A DNA stretch of 44,614 bases, from positions 1 to 44,614 of the forward strand of contig NZ_PNOS01000040.1 of the NCBI RefSeq assembly GCF_002869745.1. The letters are read 5' to 3'. Origin of the DNA: Oceaniglobus roseus (lineage in GTDB: Bacteria > Pseudomonadota > Alphaproteobacteria > Rhodobacterales > Rhodobacteraceae). A program made the translations under genes and the position numbers. Below are positions 32,370 through 40,924 of the stretch, one piece after another (position 1 is the stretch's first letter; every line of letters begins with the position of its first letter). A model generated the notes under the pieces. The model did no database searches. It worked only from the letters and a program-made list of their open reading frames with translations, and had not been told where the DNA came from.

Positions 32370-34411
32370 GTCAGGGCTCCTCTTGCGGCGCGGATCAGGG
32401 CGTCGGCGGCGATGGCGGCGGTTCCGGTGCAGATCAGCGGGTTGATCTCCACCTCCTGCACCGCGGCGCGGTTGGCGGCGACGAAGGCCTGCACCGCCAG
32501 CACCGCCGTCACCACTGCCTCCATATCCGCTGCGGGCGCGCCACGGAACCCGGTCAGCAGCGGGGCCGCGCGCAGCCGCAGCAGCGCCGCGCGGATCGCG
32601 GCCCCGTCCACCGGCAGCAGCAATGACACGGTGTCGGCGATCAGCTCGGCACGCGTGCCCCCGGCGCCGAGGGTCAGAACATGACCGTGGGCCGGGTCCG
32701 ACACCACGCCGACCAGCAGCTCGCAGAGCGCGCCCTCCACCATCCGCTCGACCAGGAACGGGCCGTCCGGCATGGCGCGCGCGGCGTCGCGCACCGCGCC
32801 CGCATCGCGCAGGTTCAACGCCACCAGCCCCGCCTCGCTCTTGTGCGCCGCGCCGGTGCCCTTCAGCGCCACGGGAAAGCCGAGCGTTTCGGCCGCCTCC
32901 GCCGCGCCATCCCCGTCGGCCACACGGCGCCCCTCGGGCACCGCCAGCCCGTGACGGGCAAGGAGCGCCTTCGCCGCCGCCTCGTCCAGCGTTTCGGCCT
33001 CGGCCCGGTCGGCGGGCAGCAGGAGCGGGGGCAGGGGGCCCTTGTCTGTCCCCAGCCGCGCGGCGCAGGCGATGGCGGCCAGCCCCTCGGCCCCGCCGCA
33101 GAGCGCCGGGATGCCGCGGGCCGCGAGCGTCGTCACCTCGGCCTCCGGCATGTTCTCGGGCTGCAGGGCGAGCAGGGCCATGGGGATGCGTGTCGCCGCC
33201 CGCGTCGCCGCCACTGCCTCGTACACCTTGCGCCAGTCGGCGGGATCGCAGCGGTCGGCCCGCGGCAGGTCCAGCACCACGACGCCGAGCGCGAGGTCGC
33301 CCTGCATCATCGCGGTGAAGGCGCGCGTGGTGGCCGCGACGTCGCCCCAAACCCCGGTCTGGTAGTCGAGCGGATTGGCCAGCGCCGTGTTCGGCCCGAG
33401 CGCCGCGCGCAGGTCCGCCCTCTGCCGGTCGCCGAGCGACGGGAACACCAGCCCCGAGCCTTCCGCCATGTCCGCGACAAGGCTCGCCTCGCCCCCCGAG
33501 CAGGAGAGCGAGGCGATCCGGTTCGACCGGAGCGGCCCCGTGACGTGCAGCAGCTTCAACGTCTCGAGCAGCGCGGGCAGGGTGAAGACCTGCGCGATCC
33601 CGAGCCGCTCCAGCAGCGCCTTCGCCCCCGCGCTGCTTCCGGCGAGCGAGGCGGTGTGCGACAGCGCCGCCGCCTGCGCCCCTTCTGACAGCCCCACGCG
33701 CAGCGCGACGACGGGCTTGCCGAGGGCGCGGGCATGGTTCGCCAGCGCCTCGAAGGCGGCAAGGTCGTCGATCCCCTCGATGTGCAGGCCAAGCGCCGTG
33801 ATCCGCGGATCTTCGAGCAGCGCGCGGCCCAACCGGCTCAGCCCGGTCTGTGCCTGGTTGCCGAGGGTGCCGACGAAGGCCAGCGGCAGGCCCCGCGTCT
33901 GCATGGTGAGGTTGCAGGCGATGTTTGAACTCTGCGCCAGGATCGCCACGCCGCGCTCGACCCGCGCGCCGCCGTGCTGGTCGGGCCAGAGCGCCGCCCC
34001 GTCGAGGTAGTTCAGAAGGCCATAGCAGTTCGGCCCAACGATCGGCATGTCGCCCGCCGCCGCCACCAGCCTGGCCTGCAAGGCGGTGCCGTCGCCCGTC
34101 TCGGCCTGGCTTTCGCCGAACTCCGCCGCGAAGCAGACCGCGCCGCCCGCGCCCATGGCGGCAAGTTCCTCCACCAGCGCGACGGTCGCATGCCGGTTCA
34201 CGCCGAGGAAGCAGGCGTCGGGGGGGGCGGGCAGGGCGGAAAGAGACGCGTACACCGGCAGCCCGTCCACTTCGGTACGCGTCGGGTGCACGGGCCAGAG
34301 CGCGCCGTCGAAGCCGATGGCGCGGTTCGCCGCCACCACGTTCGCACACCATGCGCCCCCGCCGACGATGGCGATGGAGCGGGGCTTCAGCAGCCGGCCC
34401 AGAGCGCCCAT
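32366..34411 (-). CDS. ADP-forming acetate/acyl-CoA ligase family protein (fused alpha-beta)
   Basis: A 681-residue fused ligase. The CoA-binding domain starts LLKPRSIAIVGGG, the succinyl-CoA-ligase-like domains contain GPNCYGLLNY and ALSHTASLAGSSA (the His is the likely phosphohistidine), and the C-terminal ATP-grasp domain includes LGFPVALKGTGAAHKSEAGLV and LTLGAGGTRAEL. Members activate carboxylic acids to CoA thioesters at the cost of ATP to ADP. Between an acyl-CoA dehydrogenase and a CaiD-type hydratase, its likely role is to activate the acid that enters this pathway, for example gamma-butyrobetaine or carnitine. It overlaps both neighbours (1 and 4 bases). Confidence 0.85.
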   Translation of the reverse strand: MGALGRLLKPRSIAIVGGGAWCANVVAANRAIGFDGALWPVHPTRTEVDGLPVYASLSALPAPPDACFLGVNRHATVALVEELAAMGAGGAVCFAAEFGESQAETGDGTALQARLVAAAGDMPIVGPNCYGLLNYLDGAALWPDQHGGARVERGVAILAQSSNIACNLTMQTRGLPLAFVGTLGNQAQTGLSRLGRALLEDPRITALGLHIEGIDDLAAFEALANHARALGKPVVALRVGLSEGAQAAALSHTASLAGSSAGAKALLERLGIAQVFTLPALLETLKLLHVTGPLRSNRIASLSCSGGEASLVADMAEGSGLVFPSLGDRQRADLRAALGPNTALANPLDYQTGVWGDVAATTRAFTAMMQGDLALGVVVLDLPRADRCDPADWRKVYEAVAATRAATRIPMALLALQPENMPEAEVTTLAARGIPALCGGAEGLAAIACAARLGTDKGPLPPLLLPADRAEAETLDEAAAKALLARHGLAVPEGRRVADGDGAAEAAETLGFPVALKGTGAAHKSEAGLVALNLRDAGAVRDAARAMPDGPFLVERMVEGALCELLVGVVSDPAHGHVLTLGAGGTRAELIADTVSLLLPVDGAAIRAALLRLRAAPLLTGFRGAPAADMEAVVTAVLAVQAFVAANRAAVQEVEINPLICTGTAAIAADALIRAARGALT

Positions 34412-35571
34412 CACGCCCCCAGCGGACGCAGCAGGTCGCGGGCGATGATGTGGCGCTGGATCTCGGAGGTGCCGTCCCAGATCCGCTCGACCCGCGCGTC
34501 GCGCCAGAACCGCTCGATCGGCAGGTCGTCCATCAGGCCCATGCCGCCGAAGATCTGCAGCGCCCGGTCCGTCACCCGCGCCAGCATCTCCGAGGCATAG
34601 AGCTTGGCCGACGCGATCTCGCGGTTCGCGGGCAGGCCCTGGTCCAGCCGCCAGGCCGCGGCGAGGGTCAGCCAGTCGGCGGCGTCGATCTCGGTCACCA
34701 TGTCGGCGATCTGGAAGCCGACGCCCTGGAACTTGCCTATCTGCTGCCCGAACTGCTTCCTCTCCGCCGCGTGGGCCAGCGCCATGTCGAACACCCGCCG
34801 CGCCCGGCCCACGGCCATGGTGGCCACGGTGATCCGCGTGGCATAGAGCCATTCGTTCATCACCGCGAAGCCGCCGTCGACCTCGCCCAGCACCTGCGCG
34901 TCGGGCAGGCGGCAGCCGTCGAAGTCGAGGATGCAGTTGGCATAGCCCCGGTGCGAGACCGAGCGGTAGCCGGGCCGGATCGTGAAGCCCGGCGTGCCGC
35001 GGTCCACGAGGAAGCAGGTGATCCGCTTCTTCGGGCCGTGCGGCGTGTCGTCCACCCCCGTCGCCACGAAGACGATCACGAAATCCGCGTGGTCCGCGCC
35101 CGAGATGAAATGCTTGGTCCCGTTCAGCACCCAGTCGCCGCCCTCGCGCACGGCGCTGCAGCTCATCCCCCGCACGTCCGAGCCTGCGCCGGGTTCGGTC
35201 ATGGCGAGGGCATCCATCCGCTCGCCCCGCACGGCGGGCAGGAGGTAACGCTCGATCTGATCGCCGGTGCAGGCCATCAGGATGTTCTGCGGCCGTCCGA
35301 AGAAATGCGTCAGCGCCATGGACCCGCGGCCGAGTTCCCGCTCGACCAGCGCGAAGTCGAGATGCGACAGGCCCGCACCGCCCACGGACTCTGGGAAGTT
35401 GCAGGCGTAGAAGCCGAGATCGATCACCTTGCGCTTGATCCCGGCGGCCAGGTCCGGCGGCACCGCGCCGGTGCGCTCGACCTCGGCCTCGTGCGGGTAG
35501 ATCTCGCGCTCGACGAAATCGCGCACGGTCGAGACGATCATCTCCTGCTCGTCGCTCAGTCCGAAGTGCAT
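34411..35571 (-). CDS. Acyl-CoA dehydrogenase of the carnitine-type operon
   Basis: A 386-residue FAD acyl-CoA dehydrogenase with MTEPGAGSDVRGM in the middle and QIFGGMGLMDDLPIERFWRD near the C-terminus. The position that normally holds the catalytic Glu (EGT motif) is Asp366: IWDGTSEIQRH. The codon is clearly GAC. This may tune the enzyme to a charged or unusual substrate, or a different base may act. As first gene of the operon it probably introduces the double bond that the CaiD-type enzyme hydrates. Gamma-butyrobetainyl-CoA is the guess I favour. The promoter should lie in the 35.57-36.07 kb gap. Confidence 0.85.
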   Translation of the reverse strand: MHFGLSDEQEMIVSTVRDFVEREIYPHEAEVERTGAVPPDLAAGIKRKVIDLGFYACNFPESVGGAGLSHLDFALVERELGRGSMALTHFFGRPQNILMACTGDQIERYLLPAVRGERMDALAMTEPGAGSDVRGMSCSAVREGGDWVLNGTKHFISGADHADFVIVFVATGVDDTPHGPKKRITCFLVDRGTPGFTIRPGYRSVSHRGYANCILDFDGCRLPDAQVLGEVDGGFAVMNEWLYATRITVATMAVGRARRVFDMALAHAAERKQFGQQIGKFQGVGFQIADMVTEIDAADWLTLAAAWRLDQGLPANREIASAKLYASEMLARVTDRALQIFGGMGLMDDLPIERFWRDARVERIWDGTSEIQRHIIARDLLRPLGA

Positions 35572-36065
35572 CCTTCCCTCCCTCCGCGCGCGGCGCGTGC
35601 CGTAAGGTCACGTCCACACCGGGCGATGTCAGCACTTGGCGGCGCCGGACGCCAGCGGTATTTCCGAAATGGAGACGATCTGCACCGCCTTCGTGCCAAA
35701 CCGTCCAAACCCGCCATTTTCCGGCGGTGGAAGGACCGGGATCGCGGGAGCTGCGTCGTCGCCGCCCGAAAGACGATTGAAGATTCCGCCCGCGACTATT
35801 TCGAGAATTGATCCAAGTAGAGGTGAAACAGTGTGTTTCTGGCGGTTTTCCGCAAATTTGGCACGAAACACGCAATAAATTGCAAGCCGCAGAAACGATC
35901 GCGATGCCCGCGACGTGGCTGACGGCGCTTCATTCATTGTGACGGTCCGCTGCCTGTGCCCTGTCGAACATCCTGCCGCCCACGCCTTTCGCCGCACCTC
36001 CCGGGCGCGGTATGGCGCCCGTGCGGCAGGGGCGGCGGCAACGCGGCCGCCCGGGGGACAGGGAC
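35572..36065. other. Long intergenic region before the exopolysaccharide genes
   Basis: Nearly 500 bp between divergent operons. The segment at about 35800-35890 is noticeably richer in A and T than its surroundings and holds several small dyads, so it probably carries the promoters and operators of one or both operons. A minus-strand frame from about 35934 to 35629 is open and has fairly high GC at third positions, but it has no clear ribosome site and resembles nothing I know, so I do not call it a gene. Confidence 0.5.
35825..35839. promoter_or_regulatory. Operator-like dyad GAAACA-GTG-TGTTTC
   Basis: A perfect 6-bp inverted repeat with a 3-base spacer. A further half-site in the same orientation as the left arm, GAAACAC, is at 35865-35871, and together with 35833-35839 it forms a second, wider inverted repeat. 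The small palindromes GCGG-TTTT-CCGC (35842-35853) and GCAAT-AA-ATTGC (35872-35883) lie within 50 bases. This density suggests a regulator-binding region, about 230 bp upstream of the sugar-transferase start. The binding protein is unknown. Confidence 0.4.
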
Positions 36066-36851
36066 GTGAAGGACTTCGCAGACGAGAGCTTTCCGCTGTC
36101 CGCGGCCGGTGCCGACGCGCTGGCCGGCGGGGCGATCGGCGGCCGGGCGACACTTCTCTCCCTGCTCTCGCCCGAGGTGGCCGCCGCCCGCGCCGCCCCG
36201 TCGCACCCGTTCCGCGCCGACCGCACCGGCACGGCTCCCGAGGGATGGTATGCCGCCCACGGCAAGCGTCTGGCCGACATCGTCTTCGTTCTCTTCTGCG
36301 CGCCGCTCATCCTCGGGGTGGTCGCCGTCTGCGCGCTGGCGCTCTGGATCGAGGGCGGGCAGCCCTTCTATCGCCAGCAACGGCTGGGGCGCGACGGGCG
36401 GAGCTTCTCGATCCTGAAGCTGCGCACGATGGTGCGCGATGCCGATGCCTGCCTCCAGCGGCATCTGGAGCGCGACCCGGCCCTGGCGCTGGAATGGGCG
36501 ATCTCCCAGAAGCTGAAGCGCGATCCGCGGATCACACGCGTCGGGGCGCTGCTGCGGGCGACATCGCTCGACGAGATGCCGCAGTTCTGGAACGTGCTGA
36601 CCGGCGACATGAGCATCGTCGGCCCGCGCCCGATGATGCCCGGCCAGCTGGCGCTGTACGGCGATACGGCCGCCTATTTCGCGCTGCGCCCCGGGATCAC
36701 CGGGTTCTGGCAGGTGTCGGCGCGCAACCAGAGCCATTTCTCGTTCCGCTCGGAGATCGACGCGCAGTACCGCCGTCACATGTCGCTGGCCTGCGACCTC
36801 GGTGTGATGCTGCGCACGGTCGGGGTCATGCTGCGCCGGACGGGATATTGA
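36066..36851 (+). CDS. Priming sugar transferase (ExoY/WcaJ-type)
   Basis: A 261-residue bacterial sugar transferase that starts exopolysaccharide repeat units by placing a sugar-1-phosphate on undecaprenyl phosphate. One membrane segment (about 70-93, ADIVFVLFCAPLILGVVAV) precedes the catalytic domain, with KLRTM (118-122), TSLDEMPQFWNVLTGD, IVGPRPM and GITGFWQVSARN. I chose GTG 36066 because GGGGGA and AGGGA precede it closely; ATG 36012 lacks a ribosome site and would add an Arg-rich, probably non-coding stretch. It is the first gene of the rightward exopolysaccharide group. The sugar (glucose or galactose) cannot be told. Confidence 0.85.
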   Translation: MKDFADESFPLSAAGADALAGGAIGGRATLLSLLSPEVAAARAAPSHPFRADRTGTAPEGWYAAHGKRLADIVFVLFCAPLILGVVAVCALALWIEGGQPFYRQQRLGRDGRSFSILKLRTMVRDADACLQRHLERDPALALEWAISQKLKRDPRITRVGALLRATSLDEMPQFWNVLTGDMSIVGPRPMMPGQLALYGDTAAYFALRPGITGFWQVSARNQSHFSFRSEIDAQYRRHMSLACDLGVMLRTVGVMLRRTGY

Positions 36852-37026
36852 AACCGCGCCCGATCCGCCCACGTTACCGGCACGGGCCAGATCCTTTCGC
36901 CGCCGCGCCACACGCGCGCCCAGATTGCCCGGCAGGGTCGCGCCGAGTCGACCGTGGCCGGGGCCGCGGCCGGGCGCATCCCGGAGCGCGGACCGGAGCG
37001 CAGACGGGGGAAGGGACAGGGCCGCA

Positions 37027-38007
37027 ATGAACGACATGTCAGCGCCGCCGACCGGACGTGCGGCCTCCGCGGATGCCGCCGGAGACCATGATCCGGAGGT
37101 CTGGCCCGAGGAAGACGATGCCATGGCGGATCACCGCAAGCCCCGCGACCGGCTGACAAGGGACAGCGACTGGGTGCGCAGGCTGAACGACGTGGTCGAG
37201 CGCGCGGCCCGGGTGTCGGTGTTCACCGGGCAGCCCCCGGGCGCCCCCGCGCTGCCCGCGGCGCGCACCGCAGCGGCGGCGAACCGTCAGCTCGTCACCC
37301 GTCCCGAAGGCTGGGGCGCGCTTGGCGAGGTGCGCCCGCGCACCCGCAAGCTGCGCGAATCGGGGGCGCCGCTGGTGTCGTTCTACCGTGACGATCCCGT
37401 GGCCCACGCCTTCGACGTGCTGCGCACCCGGCTGGTGCAGACGCTGCGCCAGAACGGCTGGCGGCGCGTCGCCGTGGCCGCGCCCGACGCAGGCGGCGGC
37501 ACCACCTTCACAGCTGTGAACCTCGCCCTCAGCCTCGGGCGGATCCCGGGCAGCCGCACCCTGCTGATGGACATGAACCAGAAGCGCCCCGGAGTCGCCG
37601 CCGCGCTCGACATCGGCTGGACCGTGGCGATGCGCGAGTTCCTGAGCGGCGCCTCGCACCTTTCGGACCACATCGTGCGCTCGGGCGAGACGCTGGCGCT
37701 CGGGCTCGGGGCGGACAGCTTCCAGGACGGCGCGGACCTGCTGCACGACCCGGTCACGGCGACGATCATCGACGGCGCGATCGACGTGCTGAAGCCGGAC
37801 GTCGTGCTCTACGACATGCCCGCAATGCTGGAACAGGACGACCTCGGGGCGATGCTGCCGCAGCTCGACGGCGTGCTGCTGGTCTCCGACGGCACCCGCA
37901 CAACGGCGCGGCGGATCGCGGAATGCGAGCGGCTGATCGGCGGGCGGACCCAGCTTCTGGGCGTGATCCTGAACCGCGCCCGTCCGCCGATCCTGGGGCG
38001 GGGCTGA
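37027..38007 (+). CDS. CapB/CpsD-like exopolysaccharide ATPase with degenerate P-loop
   Basis: A 326-residue soluble protein of the bacterial tyrosine-kinase (BY-kinase) / CapB family, fitting its place beside the chain-length protein. The P-loop reads AAPDAGGGTTFTAVNLA (about 151-167): the invariant Walker A Lys is missing. Walker A' is LLMDMNQKRP, with Asn in place of the usual Asp, while Walker B VVLYDMP retains its Asp. No C-terminal tyrosine cluster is present (ends RPPILGRG). It is therefore more likely a regulatory or structural partner than an active kinase. The start is ATG 37027 with AAGGGA upstream; the first 110 residues are probably disordered. Confidence 0.78.
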   Translation: MNDMSAPPTGRAASADAAGDHDPEVWPEEDDAMADHRKPRDRLTRDSDWVRRLNDVVERAARVSVFTGQPPGAPALPAARTAAAANRQLVTRPEGWGALGEVRPRTRKLRESGAPLVSFYRDDPVAHAFDVLRTRLVQTLRQNGWRRVAVAAPDAGGGTTFTAVNLALSLGRIPGSRTLLMDMNQKRPGVAAALDIGWTVAMREFLSGASHLSDHIVRSGETLALGLGADSFQDGADLLHDPVTATIIDGAIDVLKPDVVLYDMPAMLEQDDLGAMLPQLDGVLLVSDGTRTTARRIAECERLIGGRTQLLGVILNRARPPILGRG

Positions 38008-38097
38008 GCATGGCGCCGCGACCGGGGCCCGGTCCGGTCGGGCCGGTCGGCGGGCGCGGGCTCGCCTAGACTCCGCGGCGCGGAAAGGGACGGACGG

Positions 38098-39387
38098 ATG
38101 GGACCGATCTATACACTCGACGACGTCATCGACATGGTGCGCCGCCACCTTCGCCTGATCCTCGGGCTGGTCCTGCTCGGCTGCGCGGTGTCGGTCCTCT
38201 ACGCGCAGCACACGCCGCACCTCTACCGCTCGTCCGAGACGATCCAGATCGAACGGCCGAAGATCGCGAACGACCTGGCGGCCAGCACGGTCGAGGGGTC
38301 GTCGGCGCGACGGCTCCAGCTGATCCAACAGCAGATCATGTCGCGCGGCAGCCTGATCGGGCTGATCGAGAATTACGGCCTCTACCGCGATCTCCCGGCC
38401 CTGACGCTGAGCGAGAAGGTGGACCTGCTGCGCCGCTCGATCCGGATCGACGGCGTCGCCGCGGCGCGCGAGGGCTTCGCCGACGACGGCACGATCTCGA
38501 TGCTGACGGTGACGGCCGAGATGCCCTCGCCCGAGCTGGCCCAGCAGATCGCGACCGAGATCTCGAACCGCACCATCGCCCAGTCCACCTCCGAGCGGCT
38601 GGACCAGTCGCAGGCGACGCTCGACTTCTTCCGCCGCCGCGAGGAGGGGCTGAAGGCGGATCTCGCCGCGCTCGAGGACCGCATCGCCGCCTTCCGCAAC
38701 GACAACAAGCTGGCGATCGAAGGCAGCGTGGAGTTCAACCGGACCGAGGTGGCTACGCTGAACCAGCAGCTTCTCGACCTGGCGCGCGAGCGCATCCGGG
38801 TTCAGCGCGAGCTGGACCAGGTGGGCGCCGTCCAGACCCGCCGGGCGACGGCCGAGCAGAAGCGCGCCGAGCTCAATGCCGAGCTTGCGGCGCTCGACGC
38901 GCAGCGCGAGCTGCTGAACGCCCGGCTGGAGGAGCTGACGAAGACGCTCGACACCTCCCCCGAGGTCGAGCGCCAGCTTGCCGATTTCGAGCGCGACCGC
39001 GAGACGCTCCAGGACCAGCTGAACGTCGCGGTCGCGCGGCGCAGCGATGCCGAGATCGGGCTCAGGCTCGAATCCCGCAACAACGCCGAGAAGCTGACGG
39101 TGATCGAGGCGGCGGTGATGGCGGATTACCCGTTCACCCGCAGCCGCAAGGTGACGGTCTTGATGGGCGCGCTCGCCAGCCTCGTCGCGGCCCTTGGCGT
39201 CGCCTTCCTGCTGGAGCTGCGCAATCCCGTGATCCGCACCGCCGGGCAGATGCGGCGCGAGACCGGGCTCGACCCCGTGGTGTCGATCCCGGTGCTGAAG
39301 ACGAAGGTCTGGCGCCCGTCGCTTCGCGCGCGCATCGCCGGGTTGCTGCCGGGGGGGCGGCGCAGGCTGGCCCCGCCGCAGGACTGA
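38098..39387 (+). CDS. Chain-length determinant / GumC-Wzz-like protein
   Basis: A 429-residue polysaccharide co-polymerase. The Wzz domain begins TLDDVIDMVRRHLRLILGLVLL, with the first membrane helix at about residues 19-36, followed by a periplasmic region with long coiled coils (about 190-330, many heptads such as RAELNAELAALDAQRELLNARLEEL). A second membrane helix lies near the C-terminus (VLMGALASLVAALGVAFLLEL), then a short cytoplasmic tail. It controls polymer length and export together with the CapB-like protein just upstream (90 bp). The ribosome site GGAAAGGGACGG precedes ATG 38098. Its TGA and the flippase gene's stop are directly adjacent within TGATCA. Confidence 0.88.
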   Translation: MGPIYTLDDVIDMVRRHLRLILGLVLLGCAVSVLYAQHTPHLYRSSETIQIERPKIANDLAASTVEGSSARRLQLIQQQIMSRGSLIGLIENYGLYRDLPALTLSEKVDLLRRSIRIDGVAAAREGFADDGTISMLTVTAEMPSPELAQQIATEISNRTIAQSTSERLDQSQATLDFFRRREEGLKADLAALEDRIAAFRNDNKLAIEGSVEFNRTEVATLNQQLLDLARERIRVQRELDQVGAVQTRRATAEQKRAELNAELAALDAQRELLNARLEELTKTLDTSPEVERQLADFERDRETLQDQLNVAVARRSDAEIGLRLESRNNAEKLTVIEAAVMADYPFTRSRKVTVLMGALASLVAALGVAFLLELRNPVIRTAGQMRRETGLDPVVSIPVLKTKVWRPSLRARIAGLLPGGRRRLAPPQD

Positions 39388-40746
39388 TCAGCCGTTGAAC
39401 AGCGCCGCGACCGGGGCGGCGTGCAGCCACAGGGCCCCCGCCGCCAGCGCACCGCCGAGCCCGAAGAACAGCGCGTCGTGGAGCGGATCCCAGACCCGGT
39501 GGGTGACGGCGAGCCAGACCAGCACGGGATGCACCAGCAGCAGCGACAGTCCCATGGCGACCAGCGCGCCGATCAGGCCGAACTGGCTGACCCCGACCAG
39601 CAGCAGCCCGACCTGGAGCACGGCGCGCGCCGAGGTGAAGACGAAGAAGCGCCGTGAATCCCCCGCCGCCAGCGCCGCCTGGTCGTAGGACAGCCCGATC
39701 ACCTGCGGGATCTGCGCCACGGCCAGGATCACCAGGATCGCCCCCGCCGCCGTATAGCGCGCATCGTACAGCAGCCCGACCAGCGCGGGGCCGAAATAGG
39801 CCATCAGCAGCAGCAGCGACAGCACCGCCGCCGACAGCCCGTAGCGCAGCTTCCTCAGCTTTCGCGCGTTCGCGGGGGAGTCGGCCGGGGGCGTGTCGCG
39901 GTAGACGGGGATCAGCACCTTGCCCACCACCGCGAGCCCCAGCGACAGCGGGAAGGAGGCCAGGAAGTAGCCGATGTTGTAGACGCCGAGGGTTTCGAGC
40001 GGCAGGAACTTCCCGAGGATCGCCTTGTCGCCCTGCGAGCTCAGGAACCAGGCCGCCGTCGACAGGAAGATCCACTTGCCGAAATGGATCAGCTCCTGCG
40101 CGCAGGAGGGCTCCCACCGCAGCCGGTTGGCGGGGCCGGGCAGGCCGTAGTGGGTCAGCGCCAGCTTCGCCGCCGTGCCGATCACCCCGCCCACGACCAG
40201 CGCGAAGACCGATCCCGTGGCCCAGGCCAGCAGAACCATCGCGGCGATCCCGATGGCCTGCGCGGCAAGGTCGAGCAGCGTCAGCCGCCCGATCAGCAGG
40301 TGGCGCTGCGCCGTCTCGATCCGCGTCGGGTTGAACCCCGCGATGGCGAGCGAGATGCCGGCGACCGGGAGGTAGAGCGCAAGCTCGGGCGCGTCGTAGA
40401 ACCGCGAGACGGGCCACGCCAGCAGCGCCGACAGCAGCCAGAGCCCGAAGCCGCGGATCATCTGGATCGTCCAGGCGGTGTTCAGGAAATCCGGATCGTC
40501 CCCGCGCCGGCTCTGCGAGATCGAGGGGCTGATGCCGACGTCCGAGAACATGGCGAGGCCCACCGTCACCACGCCGACCAGCGCCATGATCCCGAAGGCC
40601 TCGGGGAACAGCAGCCGCGTCAGCACCAGGTTCGACAGGAGCCGCATGCCCTGGCTGCCGCTGTAGCCGACAAGGATCCAGGACGAGCTGCGCAGCGCCC
40701 GCGACAGCAGCTGATTCCCCCGGAAAGCGGCCAGGACGCCCTGCAT
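39388..40746 (-). CDS. Lipopolysaccharide/exopolysaccharide flippase (Wzx-like)
   Basis: A 452-residue membrane protein of the polysaccharide-transport (MOP) family with 12-14 predicted helices. It carries the typical start RALRSSSWILVGYSGSQGMRLLSNLVLTRLLFPEAFGIMALV. It would move the undecaprenyl-linked repeat unit across the inner membrane, downstream of the sugar transferase and glycosyltransferases. It is on the minus strand, convergent with the chain-length gene (stops abut) and divergent from the GT4 gene. No Wzy polymerase is visible in the window. The start is ATG 40744-40746. Confidence 0.88.
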   Translation of the reverse strand: MQGVLAAFRGNQLLSRALRSSSWILVGYSGSQGMRLLSNLVLTRLLFPEAFGIMALVGVVTVGLAMFSDVGISPSISQSRRGDDPDFLNTAWTIQMIRGFGLWLLSALLAWPVSRFYDAPELALYLPVAGISLAIAGFNPTRIETAQRHLLIGRLTLLDLAAQAIGIAAMVLLAWATGSVFALVVGGVIGTAAKLALTHYGLPGPANRLRWEPSCAQELIHFGKWIFLSTAAWFLSSQGDKAILGKFLPLETLGVYNIGYFLASFPLSLGLAVVGKVLIPVYRDTPPADSPANARKLRKLRYGLSAAVLSLLLLMAYFGPALVGLLYDARYTAAGAILVILAVAQIPQVIGLSYDQAALAAGDSRRFFVFTSARAVLQVGLLLVGVSQFGLIGALVAMGLSLLLVHPVLVWLAVTHRVWDPLHDALFFGLGGALAAGALWLHAAPVAALFNG

Positions 40747-40924
40747 TGCGATTTCCCCATCGCCGCCTCTGCCGGGCGGCCACCTCGGGCCCTGATGGCA
40801 CGGATGGGGCGGGACGAAAAGAAAAACCCCGGAACCGCCACGGCAAGGGCACAGTGTCGTGATGTGACGCCGATTGTAACGATCCGGGCCGCGCGCCCCG
40901 GACCCCCACCGCGAAGGCCGCCCG

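Noticed and set aside
35629-35934. Minus-strand frame beginning MNEAPSATSRASRS, about 100 codons, in the intergenic region
   Set aside because: No clear ribosome site, covers the A/T-rich dyad region and looks like no known protein. GC at third positions is lower than in neighbouring genes. Kept only as a note in the intergenic entry.
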